Assembly (NCBI RefSeq): GCF_018294505.1
Contig: NC_057809.1
Coordinates: forward strand, 138,668,979-138,732,978
Origin: Triticum aestivum
Lineage: Eukaryota > Streptophyta > Magnoliopsida > Poales > Poaceae
Reading direction: 5' to 3'
DNA length: 64,000 nt
Shown: positions 22,476 through 34,063 of the stretch, in pieces
Numbering within the stretch: the first letter of the stretch is position 1
Layout: the number at the start of each line of letters is the position of its first letter
Notes under the pieces: model-generated
Seen by the model: only the letters and a program-made list of their open reading frames with translations
The model's database searches: none
What the model was told of the DNA's origin: nothing
Made by a program: the position numbers and the translations under genes

Positions 22476-23207
22476 GATGAGGATTTTGAGCGCTTTGCTG
22501 AAATGATTATACCTATCTTTTTGCGTATGCGATTAACTGATATGCTCAAAATGAATCCTTATGCTAAGTACATGAAAGAAATTGTTACTAATAAAAGAAA
22601 GATACCGGAAGCTGAAATTTCCACCATGCTTGCTAATTACACTTTTAAGGGTGGAATACCTAGGAAGTTAGGAGACCCAGGAGTACCCACTATACCATGC
22701 TCCATTAAAAGAAATTATGTTAAAACTGCTTTATGTGATCTTGGAGCCGGTGTTAGTGTTATGCCTCTCTCTTTATATCATAGACTTGATTTAAATAAGT
22801 TGACACCTACTGAAATATCTTTGCAAATGGTTGATAAATCAACTGCTATACCTATCGGTATTTGTGAGGATGTGCCTGTTGTGGTTGTAAATGTTACTAT
22901 TTTAACGGACTTTGTTATTCTTGATATTCCCGAGGACGATAGTATGTCTATTATTCTTGGAAGAACCTTTTTGAATACTACAGGATCTATTATTGATTGC
23001 ACCAAAGGCAATGTCACTTTTCATGTTAATGGTAATGAGCATATGGTACACTTTCCGAGGAAACAACCTCAAGTTCATAGTATTAATTCTATTGGAAAAG
23101 TTCCATCGATTATTTTTGGAGGTTTTGAATTTCCTCTTCCTACTGACAAGAAGAAATATGATATTATAATTATTGGGGATGTGCATATCCCCGTTGAGGT
23201 AACATAG
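22476..23207 (+). CDS. E3 protease (3' part of gag-protease)
   Basis: The frame continues gag across the E4 insertion (the Met at 22503 is internal). The retropepsin-like active-site motif ALCDLGAGVSVMPLSLY has DLGA in place of the usual DTGA, and a later IILGRTFLNTTGSIID corresponds to the second conserved part of the fold. The frame ends at TAG 23205-23207 with no reverse transcriptase behind it. Athila-like elements normally continue into pol, so loss of pol makes this element dependent on a helper. Confidence 0.85.
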   Translation, partial: DEDFERFAEMIIPIFLRMRLTDMLKMNPYAKYMKEIVTNKRKIPEAEISTMLANYTFKGGIPRKLGDPGVPTIPCSIKRNYVKTALCDLGAGVSVMPLSLYHRLDLNKLTPTEISLQMVDKSTAIPIGICEDVPVVVVNVTILTDFVILDIPEDDSMSIILGRTFLNTTGSIIDCTKGNVTFHVNGNEHMVHFPRKQPQVHSINSIGKVPSIIFGGFEFPLPTDKKKYDIIIIGDVHIPVEVT

Positions 23208-23997
23208 TGTTATTAGAAATTTCTCCGGTTCCATGTTATTCGGAATGAGTTTGTTAACAAGACTTGATCAACCTTGTTAATGGATTCGTTTTGATGATCA
23301 TGAGATGGATGAAGTTACAAAGCACAACCTTCTGTGCCCTCCTTTTACCTTTTGTTATTTATATTAAATAAAGTAAAAAATAGTATTTTCAGTCTGTTAC
23401 CTGAATTATCCGTGCAATATAAAAATACCCCAAAAATAAAAGTTCTCCAAATGCCCTGAAAGTTAAATATGATTTTTTTCTGGAATATTTGAGAATATTT
23501 GGCACTGAGAACACAGCAGGGGGCATCCACCTGGCCACGAGGGTGGAGGGCGCGCCCTACCCCCCTAGGCGCGCCCCCTGCATCGTGGGCCCATGGTGGC
23601 CCTCCTCCACATATTCCTGCACCCACACACTCCGTCTTCCCCCCACAAACACCATTATCCAGCTCAAGCACGAGTTCTAGCCCCTTTTGCTGTGATTTTC
23701 GATCTCCTTGCTCAAGGCACCTCTCACAAAACTGCTTTGTGGGATTGTTCCTTGGTATGTGACTCCTTCATTGGTCAAATTAGTTTTTGTTCTAGTGCTT
23801 TATTCATTGCATATTTTTGCTGCTTAGGTGACCCTGTTCTTGAGCTTGCATGTCAAATGTATATCGTTCCAAGTAGTTTTGATGCATGATATAGGCTCTA
23901 GGCACTTGTAGGAGTAGTTTCTATCAATTTTGTTGAGTTTGGTTCACTTTTATTTTGAAGTTACTAAAAATTTCAGAAAATTTTCAGAGGAAGAAAT
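23208..23997 (+). other. E3 spacer between protease and ORF1-like gene
   Basis: The spacer is noncoding. A GC-rich block at about 23515-23600 (with GGCGCGCCCTACC) resembles the LTR GC block. The start of the next gene follows an A-rich leader. No further gene is seen. Confidence 0.5.
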
Positions 23998-24971
23998 ATG
24001 TTAAGGAAAATGTACCAAGGTGGTTCTTCAAGGAAACAAGGACCCAGGCTTGCAATGCGTGATTCTGATGATGAGCCACCAAGGGACGCTCCAGTGCGGC
24101 CTTGTGAATGGCATTCAGAGGACTTCATGGATCGAGCAGGAATTAAGGAAGAATTTAACGCACATTTGCGTAATGCTGATCTTGTGAGCTTCGAGGCAGA
24201 AAAGTGCCGTCAGTACCACTATCTCACTAGTTCCTTTGTGAAGAGGTTTGAATTTTCATCTTCACGCAATTCTCATACTGTCCTGTTTGAACTTTATGAA
24301 AATTCTTATACTATAGACTTAGAGGATTTTACCACTGCCTGCAAACTTCCACAATGGGGTAGTACTAATGAACCCCGCAAATCTGAGTTTAGAGATTTTC
24401 TTGCTAGTATAACTGTGGGAGAGTCCAAAATATAACACAAGCTACCATAGGGAGCATTCACTTTCCTGTTATACATTATTTTGCTCTCTTCATAGGTAGA
24501 TGCATTAATGGTAAAGATGAAGCATGTCACATGTGTGTCCCTGACCTCAGTATTCTTAGGAGTGCTATGTTAGGAGATAAATCTTATAATTTGGGAGCCA
24601 TTGTTGCACATAGGTTGCATCTTAATAGATTTAATGGAGATTTCTTTGGTGGAATTTATGCAACCCGCATAGCTAATTTTCTTGGTATAACCATATGTGA
24701 GGATGATATTGAGTTGCCTCCTGCTTATTTGGATTATGAGGCTATGGTTCGTCATCAGTTTGTTGAGAGGAATGATCAGTTCCTCCAGTACTGACTAATC
24801 TTTGACACACGACGCACCTATCACGTCGCTCTCCCTGCTTCTACTTTCTTTGAATTTCAGGCAAAAGGGAGACATTTTATAACGAGAGAGGAGGCGGAAG
24901 AGTATAAGAGGAGAGCTGAGATAGCTCGCCTCCAAGCTGCAGCCCATGATGCAATGACTGTTGCATCATAG
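23998..24971 (+). pseudogene. E3 Athila ORF1-like gene, one frameshift and one stop
   Basis: It opens MLRKMYQGGSSRKQG and encodes YHYLTSSFVKRFEF, then LYENSYTIDLEDFTTACKLP, recalled as the Athila ORF-1 family. A frameshift at about 24425-24430 moves the reading to the frame holding HFPVIHYFALFIGRCINGKD and VPDLSILRSAML. TGA at 24792-24794 then interrupts it, and the same frame runs on to TAG 24969-24971. It sits between protease and the 3' noncoding region, the place of the extra ORF in Athila elements. The function is unknown. Confidence 0.75.
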
Positions 24972-25043
24972 TACGACCCCGACTATTACTTTTGATATCC
25001 GCCAGGCCAGCCGTGGCCATAGACCAACTTAGGCCAAAAGCCT

Positions 25044-25058
25044 AAGCTTGGGGGAGTA
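25044..25058 (+). other. Internal polypurine-tract-like copy in E3
   Basis: AAGCTTGGGGGAGTA matches the true purine tract at 27054-27068 over 14 bases. It could act as a second (central) plus-strand primer. Confidence 0.5.
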
Positions 25059-26555
25059 CGTATTTCTCACCGACATTACATTCATGTTCACACACTCATT
25101 GCTAGATGTGGGTGCTCATGCTTTTTCATTGTAATATCCATGCTAGTTTATTTCCTTTTATTGCTTTCTTCTTGTGTGTTTAATAAACCTTAAGAAAAAC
25201 AAAACAAAAAATTAGTTGTAGCTTTTAATTAGTTTACTTTCCATGCTTGTAGTAGTAATTAAAAAGAAAACCCAAAGAGATTTCTTGTTCTTCTTTTGCT
25301 TGTTGGGAGCTTTCCCATGTATATAGTTTTATTTCTTTTCTTTTCTTTGGGGGTCGATAGGAGAAGATCATGATTACATTGTTGAAGTGGATCTTATATG
25401 CATTATTGTTGATCTGACAAAAGAGCCCATATTGCCTTGTCTTCTCCTGTTTATTGAATGCTTTAGATTCCAGCTTAGTCCAATGCACGTGCACTATTAT
25501 TATTATCCACATCATTCGGTTGTGCAAGTGAAAGGCATTTATGACGATATATGATGAACTGATTGAGATGGGAGAAGCTGGTACGAACTCGACCTCTCTT
25601 GTTTTTGTAAATATGATTAGTTCATCGTTCCTGATTCAGCCTATTATGAATAAACATGTTTGCGATGACAATTAGAGATCATAGTTTCTTATGACATGCT
25701 TAATTAGCTAGGAGCTTATAATGGTTTACCTTGCATACCAGCATGCTATTAAAATAGTTGTGATGTCGTATGATAGGGTGGTATCCTCTTTTGAATGATT
25801 TAAGTGACTTGACTTGGCACATGTTCACGCATGTAGTTGAAACAAAATCAACATAGTCTTCATGATATTTATGTTCATGGTGGATTATATCCTACTCATG
25901 CTTGCACTCAATGTTCATTGACTTTAATGCATGTTCATGGCAATTGTCGCTCTATAGTTGGTCGCTTCCCAGTCTTTTTCTAGCCTTCACCTGTACTAAG
26001 CGGGAATACTGCTTGTGCATCCAATTCCATAAACCCCAAAGTTATGCCATATGAGTCCACTATACCTTCCTATATGCGGTATCTACCTGCCGTTCCAAGT
26101 AAATTTGTATGTGCCAAACTCTAAACCTTCAAATAAATATCATGTTTTGTATGCTCAAATAGCTCATGTATCAACTAGGGTTGTCCGTATCTTCCATGTA
26201 AGGCGGGTTATTCTCAAGAGGAGTGGACTCCGCTCCTCACTCACGAGAAAATGGCTGGTCACCGGGATGCCCAGTCCCATGCTTTATGCAAATCAAATCA
26301 AAAAATTTGCAAACAAAACTCGCCCTGGGACTCTTGTTAGTTGGAGGCACTCGTTGTTTCGAGCAAGCCATGGATTGATGCTTGTTGGTGGAGGGGGAGT
26401 ATAAACTTTACCATTCTGTTTGGGAACTGCCTATAATGTGTGTAGCATGGAAGATATCGCCATCTCTTGGTTGTTATGCTGACAATGAAAGTATACCGCT
26501 CAAAATATTATTCATCTCTATTTCAAAATTGAGCTCTGGCACCTCTACAAATCCT

Positions 26556-26591
26556 GCTTCCCTCTACGAAGGGCCTATCTATTTACTTTTA
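26556..26591 (+). other. Conserved 3'-region motif, E3 copy
   Basis: GCTTCCCTCTACGAAGGGCC followed by TATCTATTTACTTTTAT, about 480 bases before the 3' LTR. CCCT and AGGG can pair around CTACGA. Confidence 0.7.
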
Positions 26592-27053
26592 TGTTGAGTC
26601 ATCATCCTCTTATTAAAAAGCACCAGTTGGAGAGCACCGCTGTCATTTGCATTCATTACTGTTAGTTTACATTGAGTATGACTTGACTGGATCTCTTTTA
26701 CCATGAATTACAATGTCTAGTCAGTCCTTGATCTTTAAAGGTGCTCTGCATTTATGTTTTGCGGTCACAGAAAGGGCTAGCGAGATACCATCCTGTTATA
26801 TCATATTATGATTGTTTTGAGAAAGTGTTGTCATCCGAGATTTATTATTATTGCTCGCTAGTTGATTATGCCATTGATATGAGTAAACATGAGACCTAAG
26901 CGTTATTGTGAATATGGTTAGTTTATAAACTTTGCTGAAAACTTGAATGTTGGCTTTACATATTTACAACAACAAGAGCAAACAGAGTTTGTAAAAGTTT
27001 TTCTTTATCACTTTCAGTTTGTCAACTGAATTGTTTCAGGACAAGCAAAGGTT

Positions 27054-27068
27054 TAAGCTTGGGGGAGT
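27054..27068 (+). other. E3 polypurine tract
   Basis: AAGCTTGGGGGAGT directly precedes the 3' LTR. Confidence 0.85.
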
Positions 27069-28486
27069 TGATACGTCTCCGTCGTTTCTACTTTTCCAAA
27101 CACTTTTGCCCTTGTTTTGGACTCTAACTTGCATGATTTGAATGGAACTAACCCAGACTGACGCTGTTTTCAGTAGAATTGCCATGGTGTTATTTATGTG
27201 CAGAAACAAAAGATCTCGGAATGACCTGAAACTTCACGGAGATTATTTTTGGAAATAATAAAAAATAATGGCAAAAGATCAAGACCAGGGGGGCCACATC
27301 CTAGCCACGAGGGTGGGGGCCATGCCTGCCCCTTGGGCGCGCCCCCTACCTCGTGGGCCCCTGGAGCTCCTCCGACCTCAACTCCAACTCTATATATTCG
27401 TGTTCGGAGAGAGAAAAATTAGAGAGAAGTATTCATCGCGTTTTACAATACAAATCCACCACCAAGCCCTAAACTCTCTCGGGAGGGCTGATCTGGAGTC
27501 CGTTCGGGGCTCCGGAGAGGGGAATCCATCGCCATCGTCATCTTCAACCATCCTCCATCACCAATTTCATGATGCTCACCGTCGTGCGTGAGTAATTCCA
27601 TCGTAGGCTTGCTGGACGGTGATGGGTTGGATGAAATTTATCATGTAATCGAGTTAGTTTTGTTAGGGTTTGATCCCTAGTATCCACTATGTTCTGAGAT
27701 TGATGTTGCTATGACTTTGCTATGCTTAATGCTTGTCACTAGGGCCCGAGTGCCATGATTTCAGATCTGAACCTATTATGTTTTCATGAATATATGTGAG
27801 TTCTTGATCCTATCTTGCAAGTCTATAGTCACCTACTATGTGTTATGATCGGGCAACCCCGAAGTGACAATAGTCGGGACCACTCCCGGCGATGACCGTA
27901 GTTTGAGGAGTTCATGTATTCACTATGTGTTAATGCTTTGGTCCGGTACTCTATTAAAAGGAGGCCTTAATATCCCTTAGTTTCCGCTAGGACCCCGCTG
28001 CCACGGGAGGGTAGGACAAAAGATGTCATGCAAGTTCTTTTCCATAAGCACGTATGACTATATTTGGAATACATGCCTACATTACATTGATGAATTGGAG
28101 CTAGTTCTGTTTCACCCTAGGTTATGACTGTTACATGTTGAACCACATATGGCATAATTCTCTGTCACCGATCCATTGCCTACGAGCTTTCCATATATTG
28201 TTCTTTCGTTATTTATTTTTCCGTTGCTATTGTTACAGTCACTACAAAATACCAAAAACATTACTTTTGCTATCGTTACCTTTTGCTACCATTACCACTA
28301 CTATCATACTACTTTGCTACTAAATACCTTGCTGCAGATATTAAGTTTCCAGGTGTGGTCGAATTCACAACTCAACTGCTAATACTTGAGAATATTCTTT
28401 GGCTCCCCTTGTGTCGAATCAATAAATTTGGGTTGAGTACTCTACCCTCGAAAACTGTTGCGATCACCTATACTTGTGGGTTATCA
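27069..28486 (+). repeat. E3 right (3') LTR
   Basis: It starts TGATACGTCTCC and ends GGGTTATCA at 28486, directly abutting Copia A coding sequence (protease region). This edge looks like an undisturbed insertion boundary. Confidence 0.92.
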
Positions 28487-29465
28487 TCACCTCGTCCTTA
28501 GCCAATCTTCGTTTAATCCATAGCCCCTGATTCGAGTTGCAAATATGAGCAACAGAACCAGTATCAAATACCCAGGCGCTACTACGAGCGTTAGTAAGGT
28601 ACACATCAATAACATGTATATCAAATATACCTTTCACTTTTCCATCCTTCTTGTCTGCCAAATACTTTTGGCAGTTCCGCTTCTAGTGACCAATCCCTTC
28701 GCAGTAGAAGCACTCAGTCTCAGGCTTAGGTCCAGACTTGGGCTTCTTCACTTGAGCAGCAACTTGCTTGCTGTTCTTCTTGAAGTTCCCCTTCTTCCAT
28801 TTTCCCTTCTTCTTGAAAATAGTTGTCTTGTTAACCATCAACACTTGATGCTACTTCTTGATTTCTACCTCCGCAACCTTTACCATTGCAAAGTGCTCGG
28901 GAATTGTCTTATCCATCCCTTGCATATTATAGTTCATCATGAAGCTTTTGTAGCTTGGTTGCAGTGATTGAAGAACTCTGTCAATGACACTATCATTAGG
29001 AAGATTAACTCCTAGTTGAGTCAAGTGGTTGTGGTACCCAGACATTCTGAGTATATGTTCACTGACAGAACTATTATCCTCCATCTTGCAGTTGTAGAAC
29101 TTATTGGAGACTTCATATCTCTCAATCCGGGCATTTGCTTGAAATATTAACTTCAACTCCTAGAACATCTCATATGCTCCATGACATTCAAAACGTCGTT
29201 GAAGTCCCGGTTATAAGCCGTAAAGCATGGCACACTGAACTATCGAGTAGTCGTCAGCTTTGCTCTGCTAGATGTTCATAACGTCCGGAGTTGCTCCTGC
29301 AGTGGGTCTTGCACCTAGCGGTGCTTCCAGGACATAATTCTTCTGTGCAGCAATGAGGATTACCCTCAAGTTACGGACACAGGCCGTGTAGTTGGTACCA
29401 TCATCTTTCGACTTAGCTTTCTCTAGGAACGCATTAAAATTCAAAGGAACGGTAGCACGGGCCAT
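28487..29465 (-). pseudogene. Copia A gag and protease
   Basis: The start codon is at 29463-29465 (MARATVPLNFNAFLEK). The gag region runs to about 28850 (MEDNSSVSEHILRMSGYHNH, LQSLQPSYKSFMMNY) with several stops. A zinc-knuckle CFYCEGIGH followed by a stop where Trp is expected lies at about 28680-28730. The protease site VFDTGSVAHICNS lies at about 28530-28570. Coding ends abruptly at the E3 edge. Confidence 0.85.
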
Positions 29466-30699
29466 TGATCTACAACAACATAGACTTGCAAAATACTATC
29501 AGGTACTGTGTTCATGATAAACTAAAGTTCAATTAATCATATTACTTAAGAACTCCCACTTAGCTAGACATCTCTCTAGTCATCTAAATGATCACATGAT
29601 CCATATCAACTAAACCATGTCCGATCATCACGTGAGATGGAGTAGTTTTCAACGGTGAACATCACTATGTTGATCATATCTACTATATGATTCATGTTCG
29701 ACCTTTCGGTCTAAGTGTTCCGAGGACATATCTGCATATGCTAGGCTCGTCAAGTTTAACCCGAGTATTTTGCGTGTGCAAAACTGGCTTGCACCTGTTG
29801 TATGTGAACGTAGAGCTTATCACACCCGATCATCACGTGGTGTCTCGGCACAATGAACTGTAGCAACAGTGCATACTCAGGGAGAACACATATACCATGA
29901 AATTTAGTGAGAGATCATCTTATAATGCTACCGCCGTACTAAGCAAAATAAGATGCATAAAAGATAAACATCACATGCAATCAACATAAGCCATATGATA
30001 TGGCCATCATCATCTTGTGCCTTTGATCTCCATCTCAGAAGCACCGTCACTATCACCATCATCGCCGGCTTGACACCTTGATCTCCATCGTAGCATCATT
30101 GTCGTCTCGCCAACTATTGCTTCTACGACTATCACTACCGCTTAGTGATAAAGTAAAGCAATTACATGGTGATTACATTTCATACAATAAAGAGACAACC
30201 ATATGGCTCCTGCCAGTTGCCGATAACTGTTACAAAACATGATAATCTCATACAACAATTTATATCTCATCACATCTTGACCATATCACATCACAACATG
30301 CCCTGCAAAAAAAATTAGACGTCCTCTACTTTGTTGTTGCAAGTTTTACGTGGCTGCTACGGGCTTCTAGCAAGAACCGTTCTTACCTATGTATCAAAAC
30401 CACAACGATTTTTTGTCAAGTGTGTTGTTTTAACCTTCAACAAGGACCGGGCGTAGTCAAACTCGATTCAACTAAAGTTGGAGAAACAGATACCCGCTAG
30501 CCACCTGTGTGCGAAGCACGTCGGTGGAACCAGTCTCATGAATGCGGTCATGTAATGTCAGTCCGGGCCGCCTCATCCAACAATACCGCCGAATCAAAGT
30601 AAGACGTTGCTAGTAAGTAGTATGACTATTATCATCCGCAACTCTTTGTGTTCTACTCATGCATATAACATCTACGCATAGACCTGGCTTGGATGCCAC
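29466..30699 (-). other. Copia A 5' leader and primer-binding site
   Basis: Noncoding leader between gag and the 5' LTR, matched by 40405-41655 in Copia B. The minus-strand sequence next to the LTR (30699 to about 30683) reads GTGGCATCCAAGCC, a degenerate initiator-Met-type Copia primer site. Confidence 0.75.
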
Positions 30700-32435
30700 T
30701 GTTGGGGAACGTGGTATTTTAAAAAATCCTACGATCACGCAAGATCTATCTAGGAGAAGCATAGCAACAAGCGTGGAGAGTGTGTCCACATACCCTCATA
30801 GACGGAAAGCGGAAGCATTTAGTAATGTGGTTGATGTAGTCGAACCTCTTCGCGATCCATCCGATCCAAGCACCGAACATACGGCACCTCCGCATTCAAC
30901 ACATGTTTAACTTAATGAAGTCCCTCGATCTCTTGATCTAGTTGAGGACGAGGGAGAGTTCCGTCAGCACGATGGCGTGGTGACGGTGATAATGAAGTTA
31001 CCAGCATAGGGCTTCGCCTAAGCACTACGACGATATGACCGAGGTGTGTAACTGTGGAGGGGGGCACTGCACATGGCTAAGAGAAGACTTGGTGTGTCTT
31101 TGGGGTGCCAGCTCCCACGTATATAAAGGGGGGAGGAGAGGTGGCCGCCCAAGGGGGGCGCGCCTTGGGGGGGGGGAGTCCTACATGGACTCCCGGTCCA
31201 ACTAGGATTCGCCCCCCGTTTCCAATTCCCACTAGGAGAAGGAGGGAAGGAGGAGGAGGAGAGAAGGAAAGGGGGGCCGCCCCCCCCCCCAACTCTAGTC
31301 CAATTCGGTTTGGGCTTAGGGGCGCGCGCCACCACCTGGCCGCCGCCTCCTCTCTCAACTAAGGCCCATGAAGGCCCATTAACTCCCGGGGGGTCCGCTA
31401 ACCCCTCGTACTCCAAAAATTGCCCAAACCTTTCCGAAACCATTCTGGTGTCCAAACATAACCTTCCAATATATCAATATTTATGTCTCAACCATTTCAA
31501 AACTCCTCGTCATGTCCGTGATCTCATTCGGGACTCCTAACAAACTCCGGTTCATCAAATTACATAACTCATAATACAAATCGTCATCGAACGTTAAGCG
31601 TGCGGACCCTACGGGTTCGACAACTATGTAGACATGACCGAGACATATCTTCGGTCAATAACCAATAGCGGAACCTAGATTCTCATATTGGCTCCTACAT
31701 ATTCTACGAAGATCGTTATCAGTCAAACCGCATAACAACATATGTTGTTCCCTTTGTCATCGGTATGTTACTTGTCTGAGATTCGCTCGTCGGTATCATC
31801 ATACCTAGTTCAATCTCGTTACCGGAAAGTCACTTTACTCGTTCCCTAATACATCATCCCATGGCTAACTCATTATACACATTTCTTGCAAGGTTCATAG
31901 TGATGTGCATTACCAAGAGGGCCCAGAGATACCTCTCTGATACATGGAGTGACAAATCCTAATCTCGATCTATGCCAACTCAACAGACACTATCAGAGAC
32001 ACCTATAGAGCATCTTTATAATCACCCAGTTACATTGTGACGTTTGATAGCACACAAGGTGTTCCTTCGGTATTCGGGAGTTACCTAATCTCATAGTCAG
32101 AGGAACATATATAAGTCATGAAGAAAGCAATAGCAATAGAACTAAACAATCATTATGCTAAGATAATGGATGGGACTTGTCCATCACATCATTCTCTAAT
32201 GATGTGATCCCGTTCATCAAATGATAACACATGTCTATGGTCAGGAAAATTAACCATCTTTGATTAACGACCTAGTCTAGTAGAGGCATACTAGGGACAC
32301 TTTGTTTCTCTATGTATTCACACATGTACTAAGTTTCCGGTTAATACAATTCTAGCATGAATAATAAACATTTATGATGATATAACGAAATATAAAGAAC
32401 AACTTTATTATTGCCTGTAGGGCATATTTCCTTGA
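30700..32435 (-). repeat. Copia A 5' LTR
   Basis: On the plus strand it runs from TGTTGGGGAACG to GGGCATATTTCCTTGA (1736 bp). A minus-strand TATA lies at about 31118-31126 (TATATAAAG on plus). The following bases AAAAC (32436-32440) would be the target duplication, but the other side is lost. Confidence 0.88.
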
Positions 32436-32499
32436 AAAACATCATAAATAACAGTAGGTAAACATGATGCAAAATGGACGTATCAACTCCCCCAAGCTT
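32436..32499 (-). repeat. E5 3' LTR start (50 bp) and polypurine tract
   Basis: The minus strand reads AAGCTTGGGGGAGT (purine tract, 32499-32486) then TGATACGTCCATTTTGCATC and on to 32436, where Copia A is inserted. This LTR differs from the E1/E3 type after TGATACGTCC. Confidence 0.75.
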
Positions 32500-34009
32500 A
32501 GACCTCGCTTATCCTCAAGCAAAAACCGAAATCGAAAAACATGTCCACATGCTTAGAGAGAGAGAGGTGTCGATAATAAAAATACGGACATAGAAGCATC
32601 ATGTACATTATTATAACAACAAGAAACTTAAACATAAGGCTTTCATCATAGAACTTTTATCATAGACTTCTCATGAATAAGTAACAATTCATTGCAGTAT
32701 CGAAGTATAAAGCATAAAATCTATTAGAAACCAACAAACTATGTTCTTAGTCAACTTTGTAACTACAATTCATCATATTTCCAGGAAGGGTCTCGTATTG
32801 GAGCCTTTAGGCAATTCCATATACTCCACCATCATATAGTCTTCTATGATTGCTAACACTCACCGCATACACATGAGCAAAACGTTTCAACTGAACACAT
32901 AGAAAGATAGGGGCTTATAGTTTCGCCTCCCAACGTATTCACCTCAAGGGTGATGTCAACAATAATAACTCATGCTACCCATATTCAACTGGACATATGT
33001 GCCTAGATCTTTCCTCACCACATGATGCTTGCCAAAGGAGAAAAATAAAAAGGAATAGAGAGAAAAACTTTGACTCTATCATAAAAGTAAATACATGAAA
33101 GTAAAAGATAAGCCCTTCGCAGAGGGAAGCAGAGGTTGCCATGCCCTTATTTGTTTGAATGCTCAACCCCTTAGTGCAAAAGAACATCATGTTGTATTTC
33201 CCCTTGTAATGGCAACCTTTATTATGCACTCTATCGCTTTTATTCTTCACCTTCACAAGTTCGTACAACGCTCAATTTTCTGTTACACTAATTGATCTCA
33301 CACTTTTAGAAGCAATTTTTATTACCATCTTGCACTGATGAAAACTTACTTGAAGGATATTACTCAATCCTTAGGTAGGTATGGTGGACACTTGAAAATA
33401 AGATTTGGGTTTAAGGCTTTTTGGATGCACAATTAGTATCTCTACTTAGTGCGGAATTTTTGGCTAGCAAAGATAGGGGCAAGGACCACATGTTGAAGGA
33501 TCTATGACAATATAACTTCTATGTGAATATGAACAAACATAAATCATTGTGTTGTCTTCCTTGTCCAACGTCAACAATTTTGGCATATAATATTTTGATG
33601 GGAGCTCACAATCACAAAAGATTTCCAGGATAGTGTATTTATATTTGGATCTTCTCTTCCCTTATTAATTCTTTCATGAGTTGCATCATTGGCCAATGTT
33701 ATGTTTGTCAATCTCTAATAAAATTTCCAAGTTATACTTTTCCTTATGTGGTGTCATCACCTACCATAAGATTAGCATATGATATTTTTCATTTATTTCC
33801 TTTCTTTTTATTGGAACACAAAAGTAAAAAAGTATAAACTCAAACTAAACTTTATTATATATCTCGCACACGATTACAAGGATAGATCACTAAGAAAAAT
33901 TTCAAAAAGAAAGGATCGAACTAAACTTTTATTCATCTAAAGCAAAAGATAACTATGGATCGAACTAAGATAAGTAAAAGAAAAAGATAGTGGGGGTGAT
34001 ACGATACCG
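32500..34009 (-). other. E5 3' noncoding region
   Basis: AT-rich and gene-free. It includes the conserved motif at 33099-33130 and sequence related to the E2 3' interior (for example AGATAGGGGCTTATAGTTTC at about 32906 against its complement near 5492). Confidence 0.7.
33099..33130 (-). other. Conserved 3'-region motif, E5 copy
   Basis: On the minus strand GCTTCCCTCTGCGAAGGGCT then TATCTTTTACTT, about 610 bases before the 3' LTR. Confidence 0.7.
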
Positions 34010-34052
34010 GGGCACCTCCCCCATGCTTGGCGGAAGCCAAGGGGGAGTGCCC
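34010..34052 (-). other. Long hairpin just after the E5 coiled-coil ORF
   Basis: GGGCAC and TCCCCC on the left can pair with GGGGGA and GTGCCC on the right, continuing into CTTGGC/GCCAAG closed by GGAA, with small bulges. It starts 12 bases past the stop of the ORF at 34064 and contains a purine-tract-like string. Confidence 0.6.
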
Positions 34053-34063
34053 ATACCCGATAC

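Larger units (their letters stand above)
24972..27053 (+). other. E3 3' noncoding region
   Basis: About 2 kb of AT-rich sequence without genes. It contains a purine-tract-like copy at 25044-25058, 70 bases after the ORF1-like stop, and the conserved motif at 26556-26591. Its reverse complement (with differences) is found at 54330-55688 in E6. Confidence 0.75.
9787..28486 (+). mobile_element. E3: Sabrina-like Athila-type Gypsy element, hosting E4
   Basis: Two LTRs of equal length (1418 bp; 9797-11214 and 27069-28486) flank a tRNA-Asp-type primer site, gag-protease (split by E4), an Athila ORF1-like pseudogene and a 2-kb noncoding tail with a purine tract. No reverse transcriptase, RNase H or integrase is seen, so it is non-autonomous. 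No target duplication is present (GGAGA left, TCACC right). The left LTR is preceded by 9785-9796, GCTTGGGGGAGA, which is the element's own purine tract and should only occur before a 3' LTR. Confidence 0.88.
6401..32435 (-). mobile_element. Copia A (BARE/WIS/Angela-like), split by E3 and truncated
   Basis: Minus-strand order is 5' LTR (32435-30700), primer-binding site, leader, gag and protease (29465-28487), then, after the E3 interruption, integrase tail, reverse transcriptase and RNase H (9786-7797), purine tract and a partial 3' LTR (7709-6401). The gag-PR-IN-RT-RH order is that of Copia. Both LTRs share CCTTGA where Copia B has CCTTCA, supporting their pairing. Compared with Copia B, about 940 bp is missing at the E3 junction (the part matching 38482-39424, covering the protease end and integrase core). 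Confidence 0.85.
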
